57,606 nucleotides of DNA from Luteibacter sp. UNC138MFCol5.1 (GTDB lineage: Bacteria; Pseudomonadota; Gammaproteobacteria; Xanthomonadales; Rhodanobacteraceae). The notes under the pieces were generated by a model that ran no database searches, was not told the DNA's origin, and saw only the letters and a program-made list of their open reading frames with translations. The position numbers and the translations under genes were made by a program. Shown here piece after piece: positions 28,570-42,659 of this stretch (its first letter is position 1; each line of letters opens with the position of its first letter). Location: NCBI RefSeq assembly GCF_900110505.1, contig NZ_FODZ01000002.1, positions 1 to 57,606 of the forward strand, read 5' to 3'.

Positions 28570-29994
28570 ATGGCCGAACCGACCTTCTTCTGGCACGACT
28601 ACGAAACCTTCGGCGCCGATCCGCGGCGCGACCGGCCCAGCCAGTTCGCCGGCATCCGCACCGATGCGGACCTGCGGATCGTGGGCGAGCCGGTGATGAT
28701 CTACTGTCGCCCGCCGCGCGACATGCCGCCGCAGCCCGCGGCGTGCCTGATCACCGGCATCGCGCCCCAGCTGACCGAGCGCGAAGGGATGTCCGAGGCC
28801 GCCTTCGCCGCCGCCATCCACGACGAGATCGCCCGTCCCGGCACCTGCACGGTAGGCTACAACTCGCTGCGTTTCGACGACGAGTTCACCCGCCACCTCC
28901 TCTACCGGAACTTCTACGACCCGTACGGGCGCGAGTGGGAGAACGGCAACTCGCGCTGGGACCTGATCGACCTGGTCCGCATGTGCGAGGCCCTGCGTCC
29001 CGAGGGCATCGTCTGGCCGACGCGCGAGGACGGCACGCCCAGTTTCAAGCTCGAGCACCTGGCCACCGCCAATGGCCTCAAGCAGGATCGCGCGCACGAC
29101 GCGCTCTCGGACGTCGAGGCCCTGATCGGCCTGGCACGCCTCATCCGCACGCACCAGCCGAAGCTCTGGGACTGGTACTACGCCCTGCGCCGCAAGCAGC
29201 GCGTGTTCGAACTGCTGGACGTCGCCGCGATGACGCCCGTCGTGCACGTCTCGTCGCGCTACCCCGCCAGCCGCCATTGCCTGACCGTGATCGCACCGCT
29301 CGCGGCGCACCCGACACGCGCGGGCGAGGTGATCGTCTACGACCTGAGCGCCGATCCGACCGACCTGCTGACCCTCGACAGCGACGACATCGCCGATCGC
29401 GTGTTCGTCGCGCGGGCCGACCTGCCGGAAGGCGTGGAGCGCATCGCGTTGCGCACGGTACGCGCGAACCACGCGCCCGCGCTCGCCCCGCTGTCGGTGC
29501 TCAAGGGTGCCGACCACGGCCGCCTGGGCATCGACATGGGCGCCGTGGAGCGGCACCTCGACGCGTTGCGCGGCAGCGACGGCCTGGCGGAGAAGCTGCG
29601 CCGCGTGTACGCGAAGGCGTCGGACCTGCCGCCTGCCGAAGATCCGGAGCTCGCCCTCTACGGATCGTTCCTTCCGGACGCCGATCGCCGCCTCCTCGCC
29701 GACGTGCGCGCGACCCCGCCGGACCAGCTCGGCACCCGCTCGTTCCCCTTCCGCGACGCGCGCTACCCCGAACTGCTGTTCCGCTACCGTGCGCGGAACT
29801 GGCCGGAGACGCTCAGCCTGGAGGAACACGCGCGCTGGGAAGCCTTCCGCGTCGACCGGCTGACCCGGCACGGCCCGCTCACCACGCTCACCCTCGACGA
29901 ATACACCACCGAACTCGCCACCCTGCGCGCCCTGCCCGGCGCTCCGCTCGCCCTGCTGGACGAGCTGGAAGCGTGGGGCGAGGAACTCCGCTGA
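28570..29994 (+). CDS. sbcB: Exodeoxyribonuclease I
   Basis: 474 aa single-strand-specific 3'-5' DNA exonuclease acting in recombination and mismatch repair. The DEDDh domain starts [20 protein letters not shown] at residue 5, followed by [23 protein letters not shown], and [17 protein letters not shown] carries the last catalytic residues. The SH3-like and C-terminal helical parts (about 200-474) follow at family length. It is divergent from orn and is eight bases upstream of the DUF2461 gene, so the two are likely co-transcribed. Confidence 0.95.
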   Translation: MAEPTFFWHDYETFGADPRRDRPSQFAGIRTDADLRIVGEPVMIYCRPPRDMPPQPAACLITGIAPQLTEREGMSEAAFAAAIHDEIARPGTCTVGYNSLRFDDEFTRHLLYRNFYDPYGREWENGNSRWDLIDLVRMCEALRPEGIVWPTREDGTPSFKLEHLATANGLKQDRAHDALSDVEALIGLARLIRTHQPKLWDWYYALRRKQRVFELLDVAAMTPVVHVSSRYPASRHCLTVIAPLAAHPTRAGEVIVYDLSADPTDLLTLDSDDIADRVFVARADLPEGVERIALRTVRANHAPALAPLSVLKGADHGRLGIDMGAVERHLDALRGSDGLAEKLRRVYAKASDLPPAEDPELALYGSFLPDADRRLLADVRATPPDQLGTRSFPFRDARYPELLFRYRARNWPETLSLEEHARWEAFRVDRLTRHGPLTTLTLDEYTTELATLRALPGAPLALLDELEAWGEELR

Positions 29995-30002
29995 CGACCG
30001 CC

Positions 30003-30689
30003 ATGCCGAAACCCTATTTCACGCCCGCCACCTTCCGCTTCTTCCGATCCCTCGTCCGCAACAACAACCGCGAGTGGTTCCATGACCACAAGGACGACTA
30101 CGAGCGACACGTGCGCGAGCCCTTCCTCGCCCTGATCGGCGACCTGGCCGCGCCGCTGGCGAAGATCAGCCCGCATTTCCGCGCCGACACGCGCAAGGTC
30201 GGCGGATCGCTGTACCGCATCCATCGCGACACGCGCTTCGCCAACGACAAGCAGCCGTACAAGGGCTGGCAGGGCTCGCGGTTCTTCCACGAGCGCCGGC
30301 ACGAGATCCAGGCCCCGGGTTTCTACCTGCACATCCAGCCCGGCGAATGCTTCGTCGGCGGCGGTATGTGGCACCCGGAACCGCCGGTGCTGAAGAAGCT
30401 GCGCGAGTTCCTCGCCGACAACCCGGGCGCGTGGAAACGCGCGACGCACACGAAGGCATTCCAGGAACGGTTCTCGTTCTGGGGCGAGAGCCTCACGCGC
30501 CCGCCGCGCGGGTTCGATCCGGGCCACGAGCTGATCGAGGACCTGAAGCGGAAGAACTTCGCCGCCGGCCAGGACTTCGACGAGACCATGGCATGCTCGG
30601 CCGAACTGCTGCCCTTCGTCATCGACAACTTCAAGCGACTGGCACCGATGGTCGACTACCTGTGCGCGGCACAGGAACTCGAGTTCTGA
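30003..30689 (+). CDS. DUF2461 (TIGR02453) family protein
   Basis: 228 aa conserved protein of unknown biochemical function. The start [30 protein letters not shown] and the blocks [35 protein letters not shown] and [17 protein letters not shown] match the family closely. No signal peptide or TM is seen. It follows sbcB after eight bases, suggesting co-transcription but not proving a repair role. A class 1 repeat pair separates it from the convergent VOC gene. Confidence 0.9.
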   Translation: MPKPYFTPATFRFFRSLVRNNNREWFHDHKDDYERHVREPFLALIGDLAAPLAKISPHFRADTRKVGGSLYRIHRDTRFANDKQPYKGWQGSRFFHERRHEIQAPGFYLHIQPGECFVGGGMWHPEPPVLKKLREFLADNPGAWKRATHTKAFQERFSFWGESLTRPPRGFDPGHELIEDLKRKNFAAGQDFDETMACSAELLPFVIDNFKRLAPMVDYLCAAQELEF

Positions 30690-30702
30690 GGCCTGCCAGT
30701 TG

Positions 30703-30799
30703 GTAGGAGCGTGCCTTGCGCGCGACAGCTTTCGAGGCCTTGAGCAACAGGCCCTGTTGCCCATCGCGAAAAACTGTCGCGCGCAAGGCGCGCTCCTAC
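30703..30799. repeat. REP-like inverted pair, class 1 variant
   Basis: Left arm GTAGGAGCGTGCCTTGCGCGC from 30703, right arm GCGCGCAAGGCGCGCTCCTAC ending 30799. The two arms have matching changes (CCTTG/CAAGG in place of CCCTG/CAGGG), a compensatory pattern that implies selection or co-copying of the pair. The stop codon of the VOC gene (minus strand TAG, 30796-30798) is inside the right arm. Confidence 0.9.
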
Positions 30800-31179
30800 A
30801 GTTCGTATAGCTCGATCGGCAGATCGTCCGGGTCGGCGAAAAACGTGAAACGCCGGCCGGTGTATTCGTCGACGCGGATCGGCTCGCACGGAACGCCGTG
30901 ACCCGCCAGCTTCGCGACCGCCGCGTCGATGTCCGTCACGGTGAAGGCCAGGTGCCGCAATCCCTGCGCTTCGGGCCTCGAGGGACGCTTCGGCGGTGAC
31001 GGGAACGAGAACAGCTCCAGCTGCACGCCGGGGCTGACTTCCAGATCGAGCTTCCACGAATCGCGCGCCTCGCGGTACGCCTCGTGGATCACGCGCAGTC
31101 CCAGCACCTCGGTGTAAAACGCCTTCGAGCGCGCGTAGTCGGAGCAGATGAGCGCGACATGGTGGATGGCTTCGAGCAT
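30796..31179 (-). CDS. VOC-family protein, glyoxalase I-like (YaeR/GloA2 type)
   Basis: 127 aa metal-dependent vicinal-oxygen-chelate protein. Two beta-alpha-beta-beta-beta modules are visible: AIHHVALICSDYARSKAFYTEVLG (metal His at residue 6 or 7) and GLRHLAFTVTDIDAAVAKL. The C-terminal FFADPDDLPIELYEL carries a metal Glu. It resembles YaeR-type proteins rather than true lactoylglutathione lyase, so the reaction is not assigned. It starts five bases after the epmA stop; its own stop codon is provided by a REP-like repeat arm. Confidence 0.88.
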   Translation of the reverse strand: MLEAIHHVALICSDYARSKAFYTEVLGLRVIHEAYREARDSWKLDLEVSPGVQLELFSFPSPPKRPSRPEAQGLRHLAFTVTDIDAAVAKLAGHGVPCEPIRVDEYTGRRFTFFADPDDLPIELYEL

Positions 31180-31184
31180 CGGGA

Positions 31185-36109
<4,925 letters not shown>

Positions 36110-36162
36110 CTACCCTCAAGGACACCGCGCCTTCCTTCGCGGCTTCGATCCGGAACGATCCC

Positions 36163-37350
36163 ATGCACGACTCCGCAGGCATCCTGCTCACCCTCTTCAT
36201 CATCTTCGTCGCCGCGCAGATCGGCGGCGAGATCGCCCAGCGTCTGCGGCTTCCCTCGGTGGTCGGGGAAATCGCCGCCGGGTGCGCCATCGGCCCGTCG
36301 GCGCTGGGCTGGGTTGCCCTGCCTGACATCGCCGTGGGTACCCCGCTCGACGTCCTCGCCGAGATCGGCGTGATCCTCCTGCTTTTCTCCGTGGGCCTGG
36401 AAACCCGTCTCGACGACCTGAAGAAGGTCGGCGCGAGCGCCTTCCTCGTCGGCGTGCTCGGCGTCGTCGTTCCCTTCGGCCTCGGCGCCATCTGGGCGCA
36501 TGGGTCGGGCTTCGACTGGGTCCGTTCCCTGTTCGTGGCGGCGGCCTTCGTCGCCACCTCGGCGGGCATCACCGCGCGCGTCCTGCAGGAGCTCGGCGTG
36601 CTGCAGCGACAGGAGGCACGGATCATCCTCGGCGCGGCGGTCATCGACGACATCCTCGCGATGCTGCTGCTCGGCATCGTGTCGTCGCTGCAGGGCGGCG
36701 GCCAGGTCGACGTCGGCAGCCTCGCCATGACGTTGCTCGGCGCCGTGGGTTTCGTCGCCGTCATCGGCTGGGGCGGCACGCGCGTGATGCGCCGGGGCTC
36801 CGGCTGGCTGGACAAGCCGAGCAACCCGATGTCGCCGCTGGCGATCGTGCTCGCGCTGTGCCTCGGGCTGGCGTATCTCTCGATGCGATTCCACCTCGCC
36901 GCGATCATCGGCGCGTTCCTGGCCGGCATGATCGCCTCCGAAACCCGCCAGCGGCACCAGCTCGAAGAGCAGACGGCGCCCCTGCTCGCCTTCCTCACGC
37001 CGTTCTTCTTCGTGGTCACGGGCGCGAAGGTCGACCTCGCGGAGTTGGGTAGCGCGGCGGCGCTGGGAATGCTCGCGGTGGCGACTGCGATCGCGATCGT
37101 GTCGAAGCTGGCGGGCGGCTTCCTGGGCGCGATCCGCCTCGGACGTCGCGGCGCGACGATCGTCGGCTTCGGCATGGTGCCGCGCGGCGAGGTGGGCGTG
37201 GTGATCGCCAGCCTGGGCCTGGCCGCCGGCGTGTTCGACCAGCGGCTCTACGCGGTGATCGTGGCGATGTCCCTGCTCACGGCGATGGTCACTCCTCCCG
37301 TGCTGGCTCTTCTGCTGCGCGACCGCCACGAGACTGCCGATACGCCGTGA
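36163..37350 (+). CDS. CPA2-family cation:proton antiporter (Kef/NapA-like), without RCK domain
   Basis: 395 aa membrane protein, roughly 12-13 TM segments. It opens with ILLTLFIIFVAAQIGGEIAQRLRLPSVVGEI, the typical CPA2 start, has LLFSVGLETRLDDL and the VIDDILAMLLLGIV block whose paired Asp residues are the ion site, and ends VVPRGEVGVV-like (FGMVPRGEVGVVIASLGL). The C-terminal TrkA-N/RCK domain of KefB/C is missing, so it is closer to NapA/GerN-type Na+ or K+/H+ exchangers. Its last 62 bases overlap the convergent photolyase gene. Confidence 0.9.
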   Translation: MHDSAGILLTLFIIFVAAQIGGEIAQRLRLPSVVGEIAAGCAIGPSALGWVALPDIAVGTPLDVLAEIGVILLLFSVGLETRLDDLKKVGASAFLVGVLGVVVPFGLGAIWAHGSGFDWVRSLFVAAAFVATSAGITARVLQELGVLQRQEARIILGAAVIDDILAMLLLGIVSSLQGGGQVDVGSLAMTLLGAVGFVAVIGWGGTRVMRRGSGWLDKPSNPMSPLAIVLALCLGLAYLSMRFHLAAIIGAFLAGMIASETRQRHQLEEQTAPLLAFLTPFFFVVTGAKVDLAELGSAAALGMLAVATAIAIVSKLAGGFLGAIRLGRRGATIVGFGMVPRGEVGVVIASLGLAAGVFDQRLYAVIVAMSLLTAMVTPPVLALLLRDRHETADTP

Positions 37351-38767
37351 GCGCGTCCTCGCGGGAGCTCTTGAGGTCGACGATCGGCTTCGGGTAACCC
37401 GACCGCCGAAGGAATTCGGCATCCTCCCACGGCGCGTGCACTAGCCGCCCGGGCGCCTTCGCGAGCTCGGGCACCCAGCGGCGGATGTATGCACCATCCG
37501 GGTCGAATTTCTCCGACTGAGTCACCGGGTTGAAGATCCGGAAGTACGGCGCGGCATCCGCGCCCGAACCCGCCACCCACTGCCAGCCCATGGCGTTGTT
37601 GGCCAGGTCGGCGTCGACGAGCGTGTCCCAGAACCATTTCGCGCCGAGCAGCCAGTGCTGGCGCAGGTTCTTCGTCAGCAGGCTCGCCACGAGCATGCGC
37701 ACCCGGTTGTGCATCCAGCCGGTCGCCCACAGCTCGCGCATCCCCGCGTCGACGATCGGGATGCCGGTGAGGCCCTGCTTCCAGCGCCGGAGCGCGTGGG
37801 CGTCCCGGGGGGCCCAGCGCATGCCGTCGAAGGCCGGATTGAAGTTCTCCCTGGGCGTCTTCGGAAAGTGGAACAGCAGGTGGTGCCCGAATTCCCTCCA
37901 GCCAAGCTGGCGCAGGTAGGGCTCGATGTCGGCGGAACGGCGGCGCGCCACGTGTTCGCGCAACGATGTCGCGATCTGCACCGGCGAGATCTCCCCGAAA
38001 TGCAGGTGCGGCGACAGTCGCGAGGTGCCGTGCCGGGCCGGAAGGTCGCGGCCGTCCGCGTAGTGCCCGAGGGCGTCGTCCGCGAAGATCCCGACCATGT
38101 CGTGGGCACCCTGTTCGCCCGGAGTCCACTCGGCGAAGCCGCGCGCCCAGTCGAGGGTGGGCAGGAGCCGCAGTTCCTCGACGGTGGTGCTCGCGCTGGC
38201 CCCGTTCGCGCGGGAGCGCGCTTCCCACACCGCGCCTTTTCCGCCGGCGAATGCCAGGCCATCCGGTACCGGCAAAGGTTCCAGACCTTCGATGCGCGGG
38301 CGCAGGTTGCGCCAGAACGGCGTGAACACCCGGTAGGGCTCGCCCTGCTTCGTGGCGATGTCCCAGGGCTCGCACCAGAGGGCCGCGTTGCACGATGCGA
38401 CGGCGATGCCGTCGGCCTCGAGCGCCTTGCGTAGTGCCTTGTCGCGGCGGATCGCGCGCGGTTCGTAGAGCCGGTTGAAATACACCGCCTCGGCGTCCGT
38501 CGCGGCGATCAGCGCGCGCAGGGCGTCGAGCGACGGGCCGCGCATCACGTGGAGCCGGCCGCCGAGCCGGTCGAGCGAGGCGTCGAGCGCCTTCAGCGAG
38601 TGGTGCAGCCACCAGCGACTGGCGGCGCCGGGCGCCCACTCGCCTTCTTCCTCGGGTGCGTGAACGTAGACGGCGAGAACGGTGTCGTGCGCCTTCACCG
38701 CCGCGGTCAGCGCGGGGTTATCGGCAAGACGGAGGTCGCGGCGGAACCATACGATGGCTGTACTCAT
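37289..38767 (-). CDS. phr: Deoxyribodipyrimidine photolyase
   Basis: 492 aa FAD-dependent, light-driven repair enzyme for cyclobutane pyrimidine dimers. The N-terminal antenna domain starts TAIVWFRRDLRLADNPAL. The FAD-binding half has TSRLSPHLHFGEISP, WREFGHHLLFHFPKTPRENFNPAF, WKQGLTGIPIVDAGMRELWATGWMHNRVRM and DADLANNAMGWQWVAGSG; all are diagnostic of class I photolyases. ATG at 38767 matches the family start; MDTTP at 38782 would add five residues. The last 20 codons run into the antiporter gene on the other strand. Confidence 0.96.
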   Translation of the reverse strand: MSTAIVWFRRDLRLADNPALTAAVKAHDTVLAVYVHAPEEEGEWAPGAASRWWLHHSLKALDASLDRLGGRLHVMRGPSLDALRALIAATDAEAVYFNRLYEPRAIRRDKALRKALEADGIAVASCNAALWCEPWDIATKQGEPYRVFTPFWRNLRPRIEGLEPLPVPDGLAFAGGKGAVWEARSRANGASASTTVEELRLLPTLDWARGFAEWTPGEQGAHDMVGIFADDALGHYADGRDLPARHGTSRLSPHLHFGEISPVQIATSLREHVARRRSADIEPYLRQLGWREFGHHLLFHFPKTPRENFNPAFDGMRWAPRDAHALRRWKQGLTGIPIVDAGMRELWATGWMHNRVRMLVASLLTKNLRQHWLLGAKWFWDTLVDADLANNAMGWQWVAGSGADAAPYFRIFNPVTQSEKFDPDGAYIRRWVPELAKAPGRLVHAPWEDAEFLRRSGYPKPIVDLKSSREDALTAYRQSRGGRAAEEPAREE

Positions 38768-38882
38768 CGGCGTAGTATCCATGAACTACGTGACGTGAGA
38801 ATCGTGCTCGATCTTCGTTCAGTCGCCATGCTTAGACTGTAAGCGCAGACGACGCCTTCCCTGTCGTCCCAAAGGAGTTTCC

Positions 38883-39332
38883 ATGAACATCAAGACCGTC
38901 CTCGGCCTCCCCCTCGCCGCCCTGCTCGCCACCGCCGCCGTGGCGCCCGCGTCGGCCGCGACGCTCACGCGTCCCGACGGCATCTACGTCCGCTGCGACC
39001 AGTGCGGCGTCGTCCAGAGCATCGAGCACAACGTCGTGGCAGGCCGCGAGCACGGCACCGCCGGCGCGGTGATCGGCGCCATCGCCGGCGGCGTCCTCGG
39101 CAACCAGGTCGGCAAGGGCAAGGGCCGCACGCTCGCCACGGTCGGTGGCGCCGTCGGCGGCGGCTTCGCGGGCAACGCCATCGGCAAGGGCGGCGGCAGC
39201 GAGAGCTACACCCTGCGCCTGAAGATGGGCACCGGCGGCTACACCAACGTACAGGTCAAGGACGCCTCGTCCATCCGCCAGGGCGACATCGTCGTCGTGG
39301 ACGACCAGGGCAACGTGCAGCGCGTGCAGTAA
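38883..39332 (+). CDS. Glycine-zipper 2TM outer-membrane-type protein
   Basis: 149 aa. Residues 1-26 are a Sec signal peptide ending APASAA. Two glycine-zipper segments (GAVIGAIAGGVLGNQVG and TVGGAVGGGFAGNAIG) form the Gly_zipper_2TM/Rick_17kDa-like core, followed by a beta domain (YTLRLKMGTGGYTNVQVKD, GDIVVVDDQGNVQRV). Such proteins are envelope-associated and often stress-induced; SlyB-like function is possible but not shown. There is no lipobox Cys. AAAGGAG lies six bases before the ATG, and a strong terminator follows 20 bp after the stop, so it is a single-gene unit. Confidence 0.85.
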   Translation: MNIKTVLGLPLAALLATAAVAPASAATLTRPDGIYVRCDQCGVVQSIEHNVVAGREHGTAGAVIGAIAGGVLGNQVGKGKGRTLATVGGAVGGGFAGNAIGKGGGSESYTLRLKMGTGGYTNVQVKDASSIRQGDIVVVDDQGNVQRVQ

Positions 39333-39354
39333 CGCTCGCGATTGTCGCGGAGAG

Positions 39355-39385
39355 AAAAGCCGGTCCACTGGGCCGGCTTTTTCTT
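39355..39385 (+). terminator. Rho-independent terminator of the glycine-zipper gene
   Basis: Stem AAAAGCCGG / CCGGCTTTT with the loop TCCACTGGG, followed by TTTCTTT. It starts 23 bp after the stop at 39332. The A-rich left arm could also serve the convergent lpxK operon. Confidence 0.85.
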
Positions 39386-39470
39386 TGTGGAAGGCGCGCT
39401 CGTGGCAAGCCTGCCCGCTGCCGCGGGATCGCCGATGCGATCGGCTCCCACCGGGCAGTGGAACCGCCGG

Positions 39471-40451
39471 TCAGCGACTGGCGCGGATGCGTGCGGCGAC
39501 GGCGTCGTAGAACGGTTCGGGGAGGATGGCCCGGACGGGGACGCGCCACCAGTTGGGGCGCGCGAAGGCGCGGCATTTCACGGCGTCCTTGTCGGTCATC
39601 AGGACGGGACATCCGTCCGCGAACGTGAAGTCGTCGCGCGTGAAGGCGTGGTGGTCGGCGAACGGATGACCGTGGACCGCGATGCCCTGCGCGGCGAGGC
39701 TGGCGAAGAAGCGCGCCGGGTTGCCGATGCCGGCGACGGCGTGCGCCGGTCGGCCGGCGAAATCCGCCAGCGGCGCGGTAAGGGAATCGTCGGCCATGTT
39801 CACCGCCACGCCGCCCTCCAGCTGCATGACGATCTCGCCACCGCGCGGCACGCCGCCGTTGACGACGATGAAATCGACCGTGGCGAGCCGGCTCGCGGGT
39901 TCGCGCAACGGACCGGCAGGCAGCAGGTGCCCATTGCCCAGGCGGCGCTCGCCATCGATGACGCAGATCTCCACGTCCCGGCCGAGCCGATGATGCTGGA
40001 GCCCGTCGTCGGCGAGCACCAGATCGCAGCCGGCATCGACCAGCAGTCGCGCCGCTTCGGGACGTTCGCGGCCGATGGCCACCGGTACGCCACTCTGCCG
40101 GATGAGGCTGGGCTCGTCGCCGACCTTCGACGGATCGTCGTCGCCGGTCAGAAGATAGGGACCGCGTTCGGAGCCGCCGTAGCCACGGCTGACGATGCCG
40201 GGACGGAATCCCCGCTGTGCCATGGCCTTCGCGAGAGCGACGATCAGCGGTGTCTTGCCGGTCCCGCCGATCGTGATGTTGCCGACGACGACGACCGGCA
40301 CCGGGAGCCTGACGACGCTCGCCGGGTCGGCACGAAAGCGCTCGGCACGGCGACGCACCGCGAGCCCGTAGAGCGCCTCGAGGGGACGCGTCCAGAGCGG
40401 CGGCGTGCCGTCGCCGTACCAACGCCGTTGCAGCGACGCGCCGAGGGCCAC
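39471..40451 (-). CDS. lpxK: Tetraacyldisaccharide 4'-kinase
   Basis: 326 aa inner-membrane-associated kinase that phosphorylates the 4' position of the lipid A precursor disaccharide-1-P to make lipid IVA. It has the N-terminal hydrophobic helix region, Walker A GGTGKTPLIVAL near residue 62, RGYGGSERGPYL, DDGLQHHRLGRDVEICVIDGER and LMTDKDAVKCRAFA. GTG at 40451 (VALGASLQRRWYG) is chosen because it lies four bases after the msbA stop and gives normal family length; upstream frames would lie inside msbA. It is last in exbB-exbD-msbA-lpxK. Confidence 0.94.
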   Translation of the reverse strand: MALGASLQRRWYGDGTPPLWTRPLEALYGLAVRRRAERFRADPASVVRLPVPVVVVGNITIGGTGKTPLIVALAKAMAQRGFRPGIVSRGYGGSERGPYLLTGDDDPSKVGDEPSLIRQSGVPVAIGRERPEAARLLVDAGCDLVLADDGLQHHRLGRDVEICVIDGERRLGNGHLLPAGPLREPASRLATVDFIVVNGGVPRGGEIVMQLEGGVAVNMADDSLTAPLADFAGRPAHAVAGIGNPARFFASLAAQGIAVHGHPFADHHAFTRDDFTFADGCPVLMTDKDAVKCRAFARPNWWRVPVRAILPEPFYDAVAARIRASR

Positions 40452-40455
40452 CGGC

Positions 40456-42231
40456 TCAGCCCGCCGTGGCCTGCTCGTGGAACTGCATGCGATGCAGCGC
40501 CGCGTACTGACCGCCCTGGTCGAGGAGTTCGCGATGCGTGCCAAGCTCCACGATACGGCCCTGCTCCATCACGGCGATCTGATCGGCGTGCTCGATCGTC
40601 GAGAGACGATGGGCGATGACCAGCGTGGTGCGATCGCGCATGAGGCGCGTCAGGGCATCCTGGATCAGGCGCTCGGATTCGGTATCGAGCGCGCTGGTGG
40701 CTTCGTCAAGCACGAGGATCGGCGCGTTCTTGAGGATGGCGCGCGCGATGGCGATGCGCTGGCGTTGTCCTCCGGAGAGCGAGTTGCCGCCCTGCCCGAT
40801 CCGCGTGTTCAGGCCTTCCGGCAGGCGCTCGATGAATTCCATCGCGTTCGCGGCCTGCGCCGCCGCGACGATGTCGGCTTCCGACGCGCCGGCCATCTCG
40901 CCATAGGCGATGTTCGCGGCCACGGTGTCGTCGAAGAGCACGACATGCTGACCGACCCAGGCGATCTGGCGGCGCAGCGATGGCAGCCGGTACTGCGTGT
41001 AGTCGCGGCCGTCGATCAGGATGCGGCCTTCGGTCGGCTCGTAGAAACGCGGCAGCAGGCTGACGAGGCTCGACTTGCCGCTGCCCGATCGACCCACCAG
41101 CGCCGTGACGGTGCCGGGCGCGCAGACCAGGTCGACGCCGCGCAGCGCCACGTGCCGGTTGCGCTCGTAGACCAGCTTCACGCCTTCGAAGCGGATGTCG
41201 CCCTTCGTGCGCACCAGTTCCTCGGTGCCGTTGTCGACTTCCGCGGGCTCGTCGATGATCGCGAAGAGGTCCTCGGCGGCCGTGACGCCCTTCTGCAGGC
41301 TGGCCTGGATGCCAGCGAGGCGCTTCAGCGACGGAAGCATGGCGCCCATCGCGGTGAGCACCGCCGTGAAGACGCCGGGCGTGATGCTGTTCAGGACATC
41401 GGGCCGCGTGCCGAGGAACACGAGCGTCGCCAGCGCGACCGCGCCCGTGGTCTGGATCGTGGCGCTCGACATCGCGCTGGTGGACGACACCTTGAGGTTG
41501 AGCCGGCGCTGACGCTCGGCGACCTCGCCGAAGCGCGCCTCTTCGCGCGGCTGCCCGCCGTAGATGCGGACCTCGCGGTTCGCCGCCACGGCTTCCTCGA
41601 CCGCGCTGGTCACCGTGCCCATGTTGCCCTGGATGCGCTTGCTGATCTTGCGGTAGCGACGGCTGATCACCGTGACGATCGCGACGACGCACGGCACGAG
41701 CACCAGCAGCGCCATCGCCAGGTAGGCGCTGTGGTAGAGCATGACGCAAAGCATGCCGACGACCGTGAGGCCTTCGGTGACCGCGACCTTCAGCGAGTCG
41801 GCGGACGCCGAAGCCACCTGCTCGCTCGTGTACGTGATGCGCGAGATCTGCTGACCGGAAGGCTCACGGGCGAAGAAGGTCGCCGGCAGGCGCAGGTACG
41901 CGGCGAAGACGTCGACGCGGATCGCCTGCACCACGTTGCGGCCGACGTACGCGATGCCGTAGTCCGTGGCATAAGAGGCCACGCCGCGCACGAGGAAGAT
42001 GCACACGATCCAGATCGGCATCCAGAAGATCGTGTACGGATCCTTGTCGACGAAGAGGTTGTCGATAAGGGGCTTCAGCATGCCCGTGAACACCGAAAGG
42101 CAGATCGGGTCGACGATCATGCCCACGATGGCGATGTAACCCGCCGTGCGGAAGCGTCGCGTATAGCTGAGCAGACGCTTGTAGGTCTGCCAGGTGCGGA
42201 CGTCCCAGACCGATACCTTCTGACCGCTCAC
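40456..42231 (-). CDS. msbA: Lipid A export ABC transporter MsbA
   Basis: 591 aa half-transporter that flips core-lipid A across the inner membrane. The N-terminal six-TM domain (about 25-310) has the MsbA-like PATFFAREPSGQQISRITYTSEQVA coupling helix. The ATPase domain contains Walker A GRSGSGKSSLVSLLPRF, signature LSGGQRQRIAIARA and Walker B ILVLDEATSALD. The start ATG at 42231 overlaps the exbD stop by four bases, and lpxK follows after four bases, giving a lipid A kinase-flippase unit. Normal family length. Confidence 0.95.
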   Translation of the reverse strand: MSGQKVSVWDVRTWQTYKRLLSYTRRFRTAGYIAIVGMIVDPICLSVFTGMLKPLIDNLFVDKDPYTIFWMPIWIVCIFLVRGVASYATDYGIAYVGRNVVQAIRVDVFAAYLRLPATFFAREPSGQQISRITYTSEQVASASADSLKVAVTEGLTVVGMLCVMLYHSAYLAMALLVLVPCVVAIVTVISRRYRKISKRIQGNMGTVTSAVEEAVAANREVRIYGGQPREEARFGEVAERQRRLNLKVSSTSAMSSATIQTTGAVALATLVFLGTRPDVLNSITPGVFTAVLTAMGAMLPSLKRLAGIQASLQKGVTAAEDLFAIIDEPAEVDNGTEELVRTKGDIRFEGVKLVYERNRHVALRGVDLVCAPGTVTALVGRSGSGKSSLVSLLPRFYEPTEGRILIDGRDYTQYRLPSLRRQIAWVGQHVVLFDDTVAANIAYGEMAGASEADIVAAAQAANAMEFIERLPEGLNTRIGQGGNSLSGGQRQRIAIARAILKNAPILVLDEATSALDTESERLIQDALTRLMRDRTTLVIAHRLSTIEHADQIAVMEQGRIVELGTHRELLDQGGQYAALHRMQFHEQATAG

Positions 42232-42656
42232 CGGCTGGCCGCCGTATCGCCGGGCGTCGTGGCGATGGAGAGGTGGGTGAAGCCGAGCTGGCCGAGGGCG
42301 TCCATGGCGCGCACCACGTTCTGGTGCGCCGTGTTGGCGTCGGCGCGGATCACGACCAGCCGGCCGCGGTCGGGGCCCGCCACGCGTTCGATCGTGCTCT
42401 TGAGCGGATCGATGCCTTCGCCGAGCACCTCGTCGCTACCGACCGAGTAATGGCCGTCACGGTCGACGACCAGCGTGAGCGCCTTGTCGGTGCCCTCGCG
42501 GGCCTCGGCGTCGGCCTTCGGCAGGTTCACCTTGAGGCGCGAGTGTTCGATGAACGTCGTGCTGAGCACGAAGAACATCAGCAGGGTGAGCAGGACGTCG
42601 ATCAGCGAGATCACGTTGATCTCGAAGTCGTCCTCGCGACGGGAGCCGATGCGCAT
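42228..42656 (-). CDS. exbD: ExbD/TolR-type biopolymer transport protein
   Basis: 142 aa. One TM helix at about residues 15-35 (INVISLIDVLLTLLMFFVLS), containing the conserved TM Asp at position 20 that carries protons, then a periplasmic domain (LKVNLPKADAEAREGTDKALTLVV). It forms a proton channel with the ExbB-type partner encoded 3 bp upstream. Overlap with msbA is four bases. No tonB or tol gene is nearby, so whether it powers TonB, Tol or another process cannot be told. Confidence 0.93.
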   Translation of the reverse strand: MRIGSRREDDFEINVISLIDVLLTLLMFFVLSTTFIEHSRLKVNLPKADAEAREGTDKALTLVVDRDGHYSVGSDEVLGEGIDPLKSTIERVAGPDRGRLVVIRADANTAHQNVVRAMDALGQLGFTHLSIATTPGDTAASR

Positions 42657-42659
42657 GGA

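Noticed and set aside
38770-38789. Short inverted repeat CGTAGT / ACTACG before the photolyase start
   Set aside because: Arms are only six bases around an eight-base spacer, in a region overlapping the coding start. Chance is likely, so it is not reported as an operator.
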